A stretch of DNA of 63,273 nucleotides. Source: an uncultured Saprospiraceae bacterium. GTDB taxonomy: Bacteria > Bacteroidota > Bacteroidia > Chitinophagales > Saprospiraceae. The translations under genes were made by a program, and so were the position numbers. Positions 43,620-52,823 of the stretch are shown here, piece after piece. Where the stretch lies: positions 1 to 63,273 of the forward strand of contig CALKXE010000070.1 of NCBI GenBank assembly GCA_938003955.1, given 5' to 3'. Every line of letters starts with the position of its first letter. The stretch's first letter is position 1. Below the pieces are notes generated by a model. It searched no databases, had not been told where the DNA came from, and saw only the letters and a list, made by a program, of their open reading frames with translations.

Positions 43620-45983
43620 ATGAAGTTGAAATTTTCACTATTGATGCTTATTTGCATTGTATCGAATCTTGCAATAAGTCAATCAACTTACAGTAGGGTT
43701 AAGTTTGATTTGTCTAAAGTAGATATCTTGGAACTGACCCAAATGGGACTTGAAACAGATCACGGTTTTATGATTCCGGGAGTACACTTTGTAAACGATT
43801 TTTCTCAAGAAGAAATAGCTAAAATCAATGCATCTAATATTGAGCATAGGATCTTAATTCCTGACTTAGCCACTTATTATAAAGAACAATCGGGTCAATC
43901 TAGTGCCAGAGAAGCTGGAGCATGTGGTGAAGATGAAGGAGATTTATATAATTATACTACACCACAGAATTATACCTATGGATCAATGGGTGGCTTTCAT
44001 ACTTTCGAAGAGATGTTAATTGTGCTAGATTCTATGAGGAGTAAGTATCCACATTTGATATCTGCAAAATCACCAATAGGAACTATAAAAACTTGGGAAA
44101 GTAATGATATATGGTGGTTGCGACTGTCTGATAATCCTGATATAGACGAAGAGGATGAGCCGGAAGCTCTATATACGGCACTTCACCATGCCCGCGAACC
44201 AAATGGTCTATCTCAGATGATTTTCTATCTATGGTATTTGCTAGAAAATTACGATACTGATGCTGAGATAAAGTATTTAGTTGACAATACAGAAATGTAT
44301 TTTATTCCATGTGTAAACCCTGATGGTTACTTATATAATGAAGAAACGGATCCAGAGGGTGGTGGATTCTGGAGAAAAAATAGGCGGCCTGCAGAGAATG
44401 AAGATGAGATAGGTGTAGATTTGAATAGGAACTATGATTACTTCTGGGGAATTGATAATATCGGTAGCTCTCCTAATAGTACATCAAATACCTACAGAGG
44501 CCCTGAAGGATTTTCTGAACCTGAGACCCAAGCAGTAAGAGACTTTACGATAGACCATGAGATAATGATTGCGTTGAACTATCATACATTCGGGAATCTA
44601 TTGATCCATCCATGGGGATATAGTGACCAGCCAACAGAGGAAGATTCTATCTTCAAGGCAATCGGAAATTCAATGGTAAAGAAAAATAAATTTACACTTG
44701 GAACCGGAACTGAAACGGTAGGGTATACCGTGAATGGTGATAGCGACGATTATATGTATGGAGAGGTCGGAGAGAAAAATAAAATATTCTCCTTAACACC
44801 GGAAGTAGGAGATTCTTTTTGGCCAGATTCTACTCAAATCGATGGATTTAACAAGTCATGTATGTTTCAGAATTTGGCGACTGCACACAGTTTGCTGAAC
44901 CACTATGATGCTAGGATGATTGTACCCGAATTAGTGGAGGTTAAGGATGGTCAGTTTATATTGGATGTCACAAAATCTGGCTTCAAAGAAGGTGCTGCAA
45001 CTGTAGAAATAATTTCGCAATCCCCGTATCTTATTTTTGACCAGTTTCTTATGAATTATGATCTAAAAATAGCTCAGCGTAAAATGGAGGTTATTCCTTT
45101 TGCCATAGCTGGTAATGCTCCACCTTTGGTTGATCTTTCGTTTGATGTGAAGGTTGATAATGGAGAAGTCGTTCTCATAGATTCTTACACGTTTACATAT
45201 AGAAGAAGTATTAGCCAAGAGATTCTCTCTAATGATTTAAGTGATCCTTCAACATTGACAGATATTGGGAATTGGGCATTAACGGAAGATAGGTTTGTAT
45301 CTGGTCCAACATCATTGACAGATTCTCCTGATGGCGATTATGAATCTAATATGATTAATATAGTTTCGATTACTGACGCTTTAGACCTTACCAATATAGA
45401 GATTGCTTCATTGGAGTTTAGCGCTCAGTGGGCGATCGAAGCAAATTATGATTATGTATTAGTTCAAGCCAGTGCTGATGGGGAGAACTGGACCTCATTA
45501 TGTGGTCAATTTACAAGCATAGGGAGCGAAAATACCCATGGAACAACGGATCCTTTGATAGATGGTACCCAGGATGAATGGGTAGTGGAAGTAATGGACT
45601 TATCTGATTTTGCAGGGCAAGTTATCCAATTAAGAATGCTAATGAGGAGTGATGCTTATGTAGAATTAGACGGAATATATATCGACGACATTATAGTTGA
45701 AAGTAATGTGCTGGTTATTTCTGATGTAAATGAACTAGATGCCTCAGTACTTAATATTTATCCTGCTGTTAATGATGGACAGTTTGTTGTCGAAGTAGAA
45801 AGAATAAGTAATGACGTGTCGAAAGTTGAGATACTAAATGCTAGTGGACAATTGATTAATGTTTATTCAAATCTTGTTCAAGATAATGTGATCACTATTG
45901 ATAATTTGAGTTCTGGCGTATATTTCGTTAAGTATACAAGTGGGGGGAAAAGTGTCACTAAAAGGATCAGTGTTATAAAATGA
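43620..45983 (+). CDS. Secreted M14 zinc carboxypeptidase with T9SS signal
   Basis: The protein has 787 residues. Signal peptide 1-20 ends AISQ. A short propeptide-like part ends at the ENYTYGSMGGFHTF-type start of the catalytic domain (about 120-430). Zinc ligands are in ALHHAREPNG (His and Glu near residue 188) and NYHTFGNLLIHPWG. Substrate residues are in VDLNRNYDYFWG and the general base is Glu in LTPEVGDSFWP (near 395). A beta-sandwich follows (about 520-700, with VELDGIYIDDIIVES of the MAM/jelly-roll kind). A T9SS sorting domain ends the protein (LNIYPAVNDGQFVVE). It removes C-terminal amino acids from extracellular peptides. Confidence 0.94.
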   Translation: MKLKFSLLMLICIVSNLAISQSTYSRVKFDLSKVDILELTQMGLETDHGFMIPGVHFVNDFSQEEIAKINASNIEHRILIPDLATYYKEQSGQSSAREAGACGEDEGDLYNYTTPQNYTYGSMGGFHTFEEMLIVLDSMRSKYPHLISAKSPIGTIKTWESNDIWWLRLSDNPDIDEEDEPEALYTALHHAREPNGLSQMIFYLWYLLENYDTDAEIKYLVDNTEMYFIPCVNPDGYLYNEETDPEGGGFWRKNRRPAENEDEIGVDLNRNYDYFWGIDNIGSSPNSTSNTYRGPEGFSEPETQAVRDFTIDHEIMIALNYHTFGNLLIHPWGYSDQPTEEDSIFKAIGNSMVKKNKFTLGTGTETVGYTVNGDSDDYMYGEVGEKNKIFSLTPEVGDSFWPDSTQIDGFNKSCMFQNLATAHSLLNHYDARMIVPELVEVKDGQFILDVTKSGFKEGAATVEIISQSPYLIFDQFLMNYDLKIAQRKMEVIPFAIAGNAPPLVDLSFDVKVDNGEVVLIDSYTFTYRRSISQEILSNDLSDPSTLTDIGNWALTEDRFVSGPTSLTDSPDGDYESNMINIVSITDALDLTNIEIASLEFSAQWAIEANYDYVLVQASADGENWTSLCGQFTSIGSENTHGTTDPLIDGTQDEWVVEVMDLSDFAGQVIQLRMLMRSDAYVELDGIYIDDIIVESNVLVISDVNELDASVLNIYPAVNDGQFVVEVERISNDVSKVEILNASGQLINVYSNLVQDNVITIDNLSSGVYFVKYTSGGKSVTKRISVIK

Positions 45984-45993
45984 TTTTAAAGTT

Positions 45994-46027
45994 GAATTAG
46001 ATCCTTTCGCTTGAAAAGATCTAATTC
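45994..46027 (+). terminator. Hairpin after the M14 peptidase gene
   Basis: GAATTAGATC (45994-46003) and GATCTAATTC (46018-46027) pair perfectly over 10 bp. The inner bases CTTTC/GAAAA extend the stem with one mismatch. It starts 10 nt after the stop. No T-run follows, so it may stabilise the mRNA end rather than terminate. Confidence 0.55.
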
Positions 46028-46178
46028 ATTGCTGCTATAGAGGATTTAAAGATGCTATTGATCATATCGATCTGAACGGTATGGTTACTTTGGCATTATT
46101 GCTAATAAAATACTTCTTACTTTAAGTATTTTATTATCTTGACGATAGATTATTGACAACCATCAAATATAAATCAAT

Positions 46179-48611
46179 ATGAAATCTCGAATTCTCAACT
46201 TTCTTATTTTTACTTTTATTTGCACTATGATAGATGCCCAAATCGATTTACAATATCAGACTCCCAATGCTGATATTCTTTCCTTAGCTGATGCACCAAT
46301 GCCACCATTAATCAGAATGAATGCAGATGGTACAAAAGCTATTTTATTATTTCGAAAAGCCTATAAATCTATCGATGAACTATCGGAAGAAGAGATGAGA
46401 CTTGCTGGGCTAAGGATTAATCCCAAAACAAATATTTCAAGTAGAGCTAGATATTACTATGATATCAAGCATTATGATATGAAGTCAAAAAAGCAGTCTT
46501 CTATCAAAGGCTTGCCAACTAATGGGAAATTGACTAATATCAGTTGGTCTCCAGATGAAAATTACATAGCCTTTACCAATACGACAGAGTCCGGTGTAGA
46601 ACTATGGTATATAGATCACAAAAAACAGGATGCAAAAAAGATTACAGACGCCAATCTAAACCTGAATATGAGGTCTGGGATGATGTGGATGAAAGATAGT
46701 AAATCACTGTTGGTGAAAATGCTGCCAAGTAATCGTCCAGCATTGATCAATACATCGCTTTCTATCCCAAGCGGGCCGACAGTGTCTGTAAATGAGATGG
46801 GACAAAAAGCTCAAAATAGAACATATCAAGATCTGCTTAAAGATGCAAACGATGAGAATAACTTTGAAGTCTTAGCTCAGTCTGAGATTCATATGGTCGG
46901 TCTTGATGGGAATTCTATCAAGTGGAAAGATGCTGGCATGTACTCATCCATGACAAGGTCTCCTGATGGTAATTATATTATCATAGGAGAAATCAATAGG
47001 CCCTTCTCTTACTTAGTAACATATGGAAGATTCCCGACCTCATATAATGTATATGATATCATCGGAAACTTAGTGAAGAATGTTGTGAATGTTCCATTGA
47101 CAGAAGAGCTACCCAAGGGATTCATGAGTACTCGTAAAGGCATTAGGTCTATACAGTGGAGAGATGATAAACCTTCGACTTTAGTCTGGGCAGAAGCACT
47201 GGACGGTGGAGATCCTGCTAAGGAAGTAGATATGAGAGATGCTGTATATCAGTTAGAGGCGCCTTTTACTGGTGAGAAATCTCTGTTGACTAAGACTAAG
47301 CTTAGATTCAGTGGAATAGAGTGGGGGAATAATAACCTTGCCGTTATATATGATTATTGGTGGAATGATAGAACCTTGAGAATTAGCTTTTTTGATCCTT
47401 CTGATAATAAAAAGGAACAAACGCTCTATATTGAAAGAAACTATCAAGACAGATATAGTGATCCAGGAGACTTCGTAACGAAAAAGAATAAACTAGGAAA
47501 GTGGACGCTTGATATTGTTAATGAGGATCAGTTGTATCTGATCGGTGATGGGTTCTCTAAAGAAGGGAAACTACCATTCGTTGATCGGTATGATATCAGT
47601 GATAATAAGACTGAAAGAATATATAGAGCCAAAACTGGAGAGAAATTAGAGAGTATCTCAAGAATGATTGATTCAGAAAAAGGAATTGTACTTACTAGAT
47701 TGGAATCTAAAAATGATTACCCGAACTTTTATTTCCGAAACCTAAAAACAGGTAAAGTAGAACCAGCCACTGAATTCGATAATCCTTTCAAAGCGATTCA
47801 GGATGTACATAAGGAGGTTATTAAATATAAGAGAGAAGATGGACTAGAACTATCCGCTACGTTATACCTTCCAGTAGGATATGATAAATCTAAGAAGGAA
47901 AAGATGCCGATGATCATGTGGGCATATCCAAGAGAATTCAAGGATAAAAGCAGTGCGAGTCAAGTAACCTCTAGTAGTAATGAATTTACATATCCGTACT
48001 ACGGTTCACCTATTTATTGGGTCAATCGTGGATATGTAGTATTGGACGATGCAGCTTTCCCTATAATCGGAGAAGGGGATGATCAACCGAATGACGACTT
48101 CATTCCACAACTTGTGGGAAATGCAAAAGCTGCGATTGACGCAGTAGATGCAATGGGATATATCGATCGTAATAAAGTAGCCGTCGGTGGTCATTCTTAC
48201 GGAGCCTTCATGACTGCAAATTTACTGACGCACTCTGACTTATTTGCAGCGGGTATAGCAAGATCAGGCGCTTATAACAGAACATTGACACCTTTTGGTT
48301 TCCAATCAGAAGAGAGAAGCTACTGGGAAGCACCAGATGTATATTATAATATGTCACCATTTATGCACTGTGATAAGATGAAGACACCATTGTTATTAAT
48401 CCATGGCCAGGCTGATAATAATTCAGGTACGTACCCTATGCAAAGTGAGCGGTATTTTAATGCTCTCAAAGGGTTAGGTGCTCCGGTAAGACTTGTTATG
48501 CTACCAAAAGAAAGTCATGGTTATGCAGCTAGAGAAAGTATCATGCACATGCTATGGGAGCAGGATCAATGGTTGGAGAAGCATGTGAAGAATAGGGTAT
48601 TGACACCTTGA
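46179..48611 (+). CDS. S9-family serine peptidase (glutamyl endopeptidase/prolyl oligopeptidase type), exported
   Basis: The protein has 810 residues. Signal peptide 1-20 ends TMIDAQ. An N-terminal beta-propeller (about 60-540) contains WSPDENYIAFTN, WMKDSKSLLVKM and SPDGNYIIIGE blades. The C-terminal alpha/beta-hydrolase domain carries the triad: Ser in VGGHSYGAFM (near residue 672), Asp in LLIHGQADNNSG and His in KESHGYAARES. LYLPVGYDKSKKEKMPMIMW is the usual domain entry. This subgroup resembles plant-type glutamyl endopeptidases. It acts in the periplasm on short peptides, together with the M14 enzyme upstream. A 9-bp hairpin (46107-46132) lies 46 nt before its ATG. Confidence 0.92.
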   Translation: MKSRILNFLIFTFICTMIDAQIDLQYQTPNADILSLADAPMPPLIRMNADGTKAILLFRKAYKSIDELSEEEMRLAGLRINPKTNISSRARYYYDIKHYDMKSKKQSSIKGLPTNGKLTNISWSPDENYIAFTNTTESGVELWYIDHKKQDAKKITDANLNLNMRSGMMWMKDSKSLLVKMLPSNRPALINTSLSIPSGPTVSVNEMGQKAQNRTYQDLLKDANDENNFEVLAQSEIHMVGLDGNSIKWKDAGMYSSMTRSPDGNYIIIGEINRPFSYLVTYGRFPTSYNVYDIIGNLVKNVVNVPLTEELPKGFMSTRKGIRSIQWRDDKPSTLVWAEALDGGDPAKEVDMRDAVYQLEAPFTGEKSLLTKTKLRFSGIEWGNNNLAVIYDYWWNDRTLRISFFDPSDNKKEQTLYIERNYQDRYSDPGDFVTKKNKLGKWTLDIVNEDQLYLIGDGFSKEGKLPFVDRYDISDNKTERIYRAKTGEKLESISRMIDSEKGIVLTRLESKNDYPNFYFRNLKTGKVEPATEFDNPFKAIQDVHKEVIKYKREDGLELSATLYLPVGYDKSKKEKMPMIMWAYPREFKDKSSASQVTSSSNEFTYPYYGSPIYWVNRGYVVLDDAAFPIIGEGDDQPNDDFIPQLVGNAKAAIDAVDAMGYIDRNKVAVGGHSYGAFMTANLLTHSDLFAAGIARSGAYNRTLTPFGFQSEERSYWEAPDVYYNMSPFMHCDKMKTPLLLIHGQADNNSGTYPMQSERYFNALKGLGAPVRLVMLPKESHGYAARESIMHMLWEQDQWLEKHVKNRVLTP

Positions 48612-48631
48612 TTTTTGAAGTTGACTATTTT

Positions 48632-50029
48632 TTATCGTTTAAAGGATTCATGCACTGGTTTACCATCATTCAATTTTTCTATTTCAGTGATAATAACCTC
48701 TTTGAACTGTTTTGAATAAGCTCGCCTATTGTTAAAACCAGCTGCATCAAAAATTTGGGCAGTTGTATACGAGTATGTTGATGGCACATTAATTTTCCAT
48801 TGGCCATCCTCTTTATGCATTATGACAGAATAATTAACGGTTTTCTGCCTTTTGAGAATATTCGATGGTGCAGATAGGGTTATAACTGCATTGTTTTGAG
48901 AAGGCACAGATACTTCTTTAATTTTTATTTTATCAGCTATTTCTGTATCTATGGTTAAGAAACTTCGTTCCATAAGACTGAGGAAAAATAGGTAGCCTTT
49001 TAGGTCTTTCGTATTTCGTGTTATATTATCAATATCCTTTTCTTGATTGTCACCACTGTCTAGATACATATATTTTGTATAAAGCATAGTTTCTAATTTA
49101 CCTACGTTATTGCTAGTCTTATTAACATAATTAGCTGCATCTACATCCTTTTTCAATGCATTTTCTAGCATGTTTTTATAATATTCATGGCTTTCTTTAT
49201 CCATGTTTGATACTAAAGAATCAGTGTTCCCAAGATTGTCTATGATTCTTTGGAGACTTGTTTTAATTTTTCTGTCTTCTAGATCACTTACAATTGGTAT
49301 ATCCATACTTGAATTATCTGTACTTACATTTTCCATGTGAGTAATCTTATCTAGGGTTAATTTTTCTAACCATGGTGATTTTGAACTCGTTAACGGAACA
49401 GTTCCTTCCTTACTATAAAGTATATTGTTGAAACTAGATTTGAGGTCAGATTTTGCAAATGAGGTAACCTCTGTAGGACTGTCACCGGAATAGAAGCCTA
49501 CAGCCCAATATTTTTGACCCCATTTTTTCTGATCATTATCAATCGGAGTTTGGAATTGTATGGAGTCTTTGGATATCTCATCCACTTTAAGCACCACTTT
49601 CTTGTAATTATTAATTTTGAATTGATAATAATCTGTCTCTTTTGCGTTGTCTATAGCTGCATGGCGAGTTGTCACCATTTCCGTGTGCCTTTTCTGATTC
49701 CGATTGTCTCTATTGGTTTTTGATACTTTCCCAGATATTGAAATAAGACCGAATATGATGGGTATAGCTATAAAACCTAAAAAGGCATACCATGGAGTTT
49801 CAGATTTTCCGTGTTTGGCTGTTAACCTGTTAGATACTTGGTAGTTCATCATGTATGTTTGGCCTGCGGCTTCCATTACCCAATAGTTATCCAAAGGTAA
49901 AAATGGAATCCAAAGCATGTGTCCGACCTTTACTTTATGTGAAATTCTTCCATTCGGAGGACATCCTAAAGAAGCCGCTTCAGTTTGATCAAGTGTTTTT
50001 GTACTGATGTGATAATATCCGAATACCAT
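48632..50029 (-). CDS. Membrane protein of unknown function
   Basis: I start it at the ATG at 50029, which begins MVFGYYHISTKTLDQTEAASLGCP; the frame is open further to 50113 but without a likely start. The 465-residue product has a soluble N-terminal part (about 1-75, with VKVGHMLWIPFLPLDNYWVMEAAGQTYMMN) and one membrane span (about 89-108, WYAFLGFIAIPIIFGLISI). A long soluble C-terminal part of mixed helix and strand follows. No known domain is recognised. Its stop lies 20 nt from the stop of the convergent S9 gene, with no visible terminator between. Confidence 0.72.
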   Translation of the reverse strand: MVFGYYHISTKTLDQTEAASLGCPPNGRISHKVKVGHMLWIPFLPLDNYWVMEAAGQTYMMNYQVSNRLTAKHGKSETPWYAFLGFIAIPIIFGLISISGKVSKTNRDNRNQKRHTEMVTTRHAAIDNAKETDYYQFKINNYKKVVLKVDEISKDSIQFQTPIDNDQKKWGQKYWAVGFYSGDSPTEVTSFAKSDLKSSFNNILYSKEGTVPLTSSKSPWLEKLTLDKITHMENVSTDNSSMDIPIVSDLEDRKIKTSLQRIIDNLGNTDSLVSNMDKESHEYYKNMLENALKKDVDAANYVNKTSNNVGKLETMLYTKYMYLDSGDNQEKDIDNITRNTKDLKGYLFFLSLMERSFLTIDTEIADKIKIKEVSVPSQNNAVITLSAPSNILKRQKTVNYSVIMHKEDGQWKINVPSTYSYTTAQIFDAAGFNNRRAYSKQFKEVIITEIEKLNDGKPVHESFKR

Positions 50030-50200
50030 AATCTTTATTTTTATTAATTGTAGTTGACTTAAAATTGATTGTATTGATTTCCCTTTCTTAATCCAACTAA
50101 ATGAAGACACCAAATATAAATATACTAAATGACAATAATTTATGTTAACTATTATAGGTGCATTGCACGATGTCTCTTTTTAAATGTCAACATCATAAAG

Positions 50201-50232
50201 CGATTCTGCGATTCAAGCGATTCTAACGATTC
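50201..50232. repeat. Four CGATTC hexamers at 8-9-nt spacing
   Basis: CGATTC occurs at 50201, 50209, 50218 and 50227 in the 262-nt spacer between two minus-strand genes of unknown function. It is upstream of the gene ending at 48632. It may be a small satellite or a multi-site binding region. Confidence 0.4.
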
Positions 50233-50291
50233 AGCTTGAAAGTTGGTTGTTTAAATCAAATTTAATTATTAAAGAAAACGACAATTTTATG

Positions 50292-51188
50292 TTACATCAC
50301 TGATGTCATTTGACTTAATATTAAGTTAGAAACAGCTACAATATCAGCTTTCTCATTGCCAACGCATTCTACAATAATATTATCGCCTTTATTAGAAGTA
50401 AGTAATATACCCATGACTCGTTGGTTGTTATTTGTAGAAAGACATCTATATAACATTCCATTAGTAAGTTTTTCATTGCTATTCACGACATCTGAATCGG
50501 TGATGGAGCTGATTCTATTTTCAAGATATTTGATGTGGTCATTGGTTTGTATTTCTCCTTTTTGAAAATTGGTGACTGTAACCACAATAGCATCCGGTTC
50601 CTCGGTTGGATATTTATTGTCTCTGGTGTAATTAAATGAATTTACATCATTGATAAACACTTTGGAGAATTCTTTTTCTTGGTTTTTGAAGGATCCAATA
50701 GAGGTGGTTAAGATTGCTTTTCTCAGTTCTTCTGTCAAAAGATGCTCCGGTCGGCCGCGATGAAAGCCTTTGATTACATAGGTCCTGTCTTCTTGTTTTA
50801 TGATTAATATAAGCCTGTATCTTTTTTGTGGACTGTCATAATATTCGACATATAAAGCATTGGAATGATTATTATATATGACAGGTTGATCTCTATAGAT
50901 TTTTCCTTCTCTTGCTGATATTGAGGAGGCTTTATAGTAATGTTTGATCGCATCAAAATCTGGCTCTAACTCTATCGAAATCGATCCCATTTTTAGTGGG
51001 ATTTGGTATCCTATATAAGATTTCGCCTTTTTATAACTTAATGATACCCTCATAGATACGCCATATCCAATTTCCGTGTCATATATGCCTTTCTCTCCGA
51101 CTAGATTAAGCAATGATGTTTCCTGACACCTGGTGATATTAAGTATTGCAAAACAAAAGAGGAGTAACATTAAAGAGTAATTTTGCAT
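50292..51188 (-). CDS. Exported protein of unknown function
   Basis: The 298-residue product begins with a signal peptide (MQNYSLMLLLFCFAILNITRCQE). Cleavage may be before Cys (a weak lipobox ITRC) or after it. The mature part is mainly beta strands with alternating hydrophobic residues (YSLMVSLSYKK-like, GVSMRVSLSYKKAKSYIGYQIPLKMGSISIEL, YRLILIIKQEDRTYVIKGFHRG). A hydrophobic helix closes it (IVAVSNLILSQMTSVM). No family is recognised. It shares strand and neighbourhood with the unknown membrane protein at 48632-50029 and may function with it. Confidence 0.7.
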   Translation of the reverse strand: MQNYSLMLLLFCFAILNITRCQETSLLNLVGEKGIYDTEIGYGVSMRVSLSYKKAKSYIGYQIPLKMGSISIELEPDFDAIKHYYKASSISAREGKIYRDQPVIYNNHSNALYVEYYDSPQKRYRLILIIKQEDRTYVIKGFHRGRPEHLLTEELRKAILTTSIGSFKNQEKEFSKVFINDVNSFNYTRDNKYPTEEPDAIVVTVTNFQKGEIQTNDHIKYLENRISSITDSDVVNSNEKLTNGMLYRCLSTNNNQRVMGILLTSNKGDNIIVECVGNEKADIVAVSNLILSQMTSVM

Positions 51189-51330
51189 TGGTTTTTGAAT
51201 TAGTGAATCTAAAGAAATGAAATTTCCTTTATGTGTTGTCTAGCTTAAAGTATATTTCTTACTTTTTAGGTCTAAAAGGATCAATTTCGACGAAACTATT
51301 CCGTTCTTGCAGTACAAACGTAATTATATC

Positions 51331-52629
51331 ATGAAGCAAAATACTATACTTGTAAGCCTCTTAATATTTCTATTTACAGGTTTTTACACACAAGCACAAT
51401 CTCTTAAGTCTGGTCCGATGTTAGGCTACAACACAATGCGTGAAGTTGGGGTTTGGATACAATTGAATGATAGAGGTTATGCAGCAATTAAATATTGGCC
51501 TAAAGAGGATAAGTCTGATGTTAAAATGTCTGAGACTTTCTACGTAGAGAATTTTAAGGCAAATACTGCGACGATAGCTTTAGGTCTATTGGAGCCAGGA
51601 ACTCAATATGAATATGAAATAATTGTAAATGATAAAGAATCTGGCAAAATCTATGAGTTCGAAACTCAAAAACTTTGGCAATATAGAGAAGATCCACCTG
51701 AGTTTAGTTTTATAGCCGGGAGTTGTGTCTATATCAATGAAGAGAAATATGATAGACCGGGTAAGGGCTATGGCGGTAATTATTCAATATTTGAGCAAAT
51801 TGCTGAAGAGGATGCTGATTTTATGGTTTGGTTAGGAGATAACACTTACCTCAGAGAAGCCGACTGGAATAGTCGTTCTGGAATTTATCATAGATATTCT
51901 CATTCTAGAGATGTGGATGAGATGCAACCGTTATTGTCGAAGATGCACCATTATGCAATCTGGGATGATCATGACTATGGGCCGAATGATAGTGATGGCA
52001 CATATTGGGGCAAAGACATAACAAGGGAAGCATTTACTGATTTTTGGGCGAATCCCAATTATGGTGTAAATGGTTTGGAAGGTATTACAGGAACATTTAC
52101 ATGGAATGACTGTCAATTCTATATGCTTGATAATAGATGGGATCGTACACCGCAATCTAGCGAAGGTCAGATCCTTGGTGATGACCAACTAAGATGGTTA
52201 ATCGATGCGTTAAGAACCAGTAAAGCAAGTTTTAATTTCATATGTGTTGGTGGTCAAGTAATAAATGATGTTGCCAAATTTGAGAATCATGCTGTATTCG
52301 GCGCAGAACGAAAAAAACTACTTCGTTTAATTGATGAATATGATATTCCTAATGTTGTATTTCTAAACGGTGATAGACACCACTCGGAGGTGAGCAGATA
52401 TGAAACTCCAGATGGTCAAGTAATATGGGGAATCACCTCTAGTTCAATGACTGCAGGTGCTTATGATCATTCTGATGAGCCTAATAGTTTTAGATACAAA
52501 AAGTCTATGATAGGTGAGAATAATTACGCAGTGCTTTCTGTTTCTGGAAAACGTAAAGACAGAAAATTATCAGTTGAATTCAAAGATGTAAAAGGAAAGA
52601 AAATTAAAAAATACAAGCTAAAGGATTAA
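51331..52629 (+). CDS. PhoD-like alkaline phosphatase/metallophosphatase, exported
   Basis: I start it at the ATG at 51331 (432 residues); the TTG at 51307 would put eight residues ahead of the signal peptide MKQNTILVSLLIFLFTGFYTQAQ. A fibronectin-like N-terminal domain (GPMLGYNTMREVGVWIQLND) precedes the catalytic domain. Metal ligands are visible in FSFIAGSCVY, DFMVWLGDNTYLREADW, HHYAIWDDHDYGPND, VFLNGDRHHSEVSR and WGITSSSMTAG. This is the PhoD family, which hydrolyses phosphomonoesters or diesters with Ca/Fe. It is periplasmic. It is divergent from the unknown exported protein, with a 142-nt shared upstream region. Confidence 0.92.
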   Translation: MKQNTILVSLLIFLFTGFYTQAQSLKSGPMLGYNTMREVGVWIQLNDRGYAAIKYWPKEDKSDVKMSETFYVENFKANTATIALGLLEPGTQYEYEIIVNDKESGKIYEFETQKLWQYREDPPEFSFIAGSCVYINEEKYDRPGKGYGGNYSIFEQIAEEDADFMVWLGDNTYLREADWNSRSGIYHRYSHSRDVDEMQPLLSKMHHYAIWDDHDYGPNDSDGTYWGKDITREAFTDFWANPNYGVNGLEGITGTFTWNDCQFYMLDNRWDRTPQSSEGQILGDDQLRWLIDALRTSKASFNFICVGGQVINDVAKFENHAVFGAERKKLLRLIDEYDIPNVVFLNGDRHHSEVSRYETPDGQVIWGITSSSMTAGAYDHSDEPNSFRYKKSMIGENNYAVLSVSGKRKDRKLSVEFKDVKGKKIKKYKLKD

Positions 52630-52715
52630 GATGAAAGTTGATCTTTGAGATGAAGATGCTGTAATAGCATGTGTGTATGTGATTATAGATCAAAGCAAAT
52701 TTTGTACTTGCTTGT

Positions 52716-52759
52716 TATGTTTAAAACATATTTATTATCATAAATATATTTTATCATAA
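52716..52759 (+). promoter_or_regulatory. Palindrome and direct repeats upstream of the dehydrogenase gene
   Basis: A perfect 15-nt palindrome, TATGTTTAAAACATA (52716-52730), is followed by two copies of TTATCATAA (52735-52743 and 52751-52759) 16 nt apart. They lie 65-108 nt before the start codon at 52824. They could be an operator, but AT-rich DNA gives such patterns by chance. Confidence 0.35.
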
Positions 52760-52823
52760 TGTATCAGATTGTTTTATATCTTGCGCTTATAGCAAGACAA
52801 ATATTCCCAAAAGATAACCCAAT

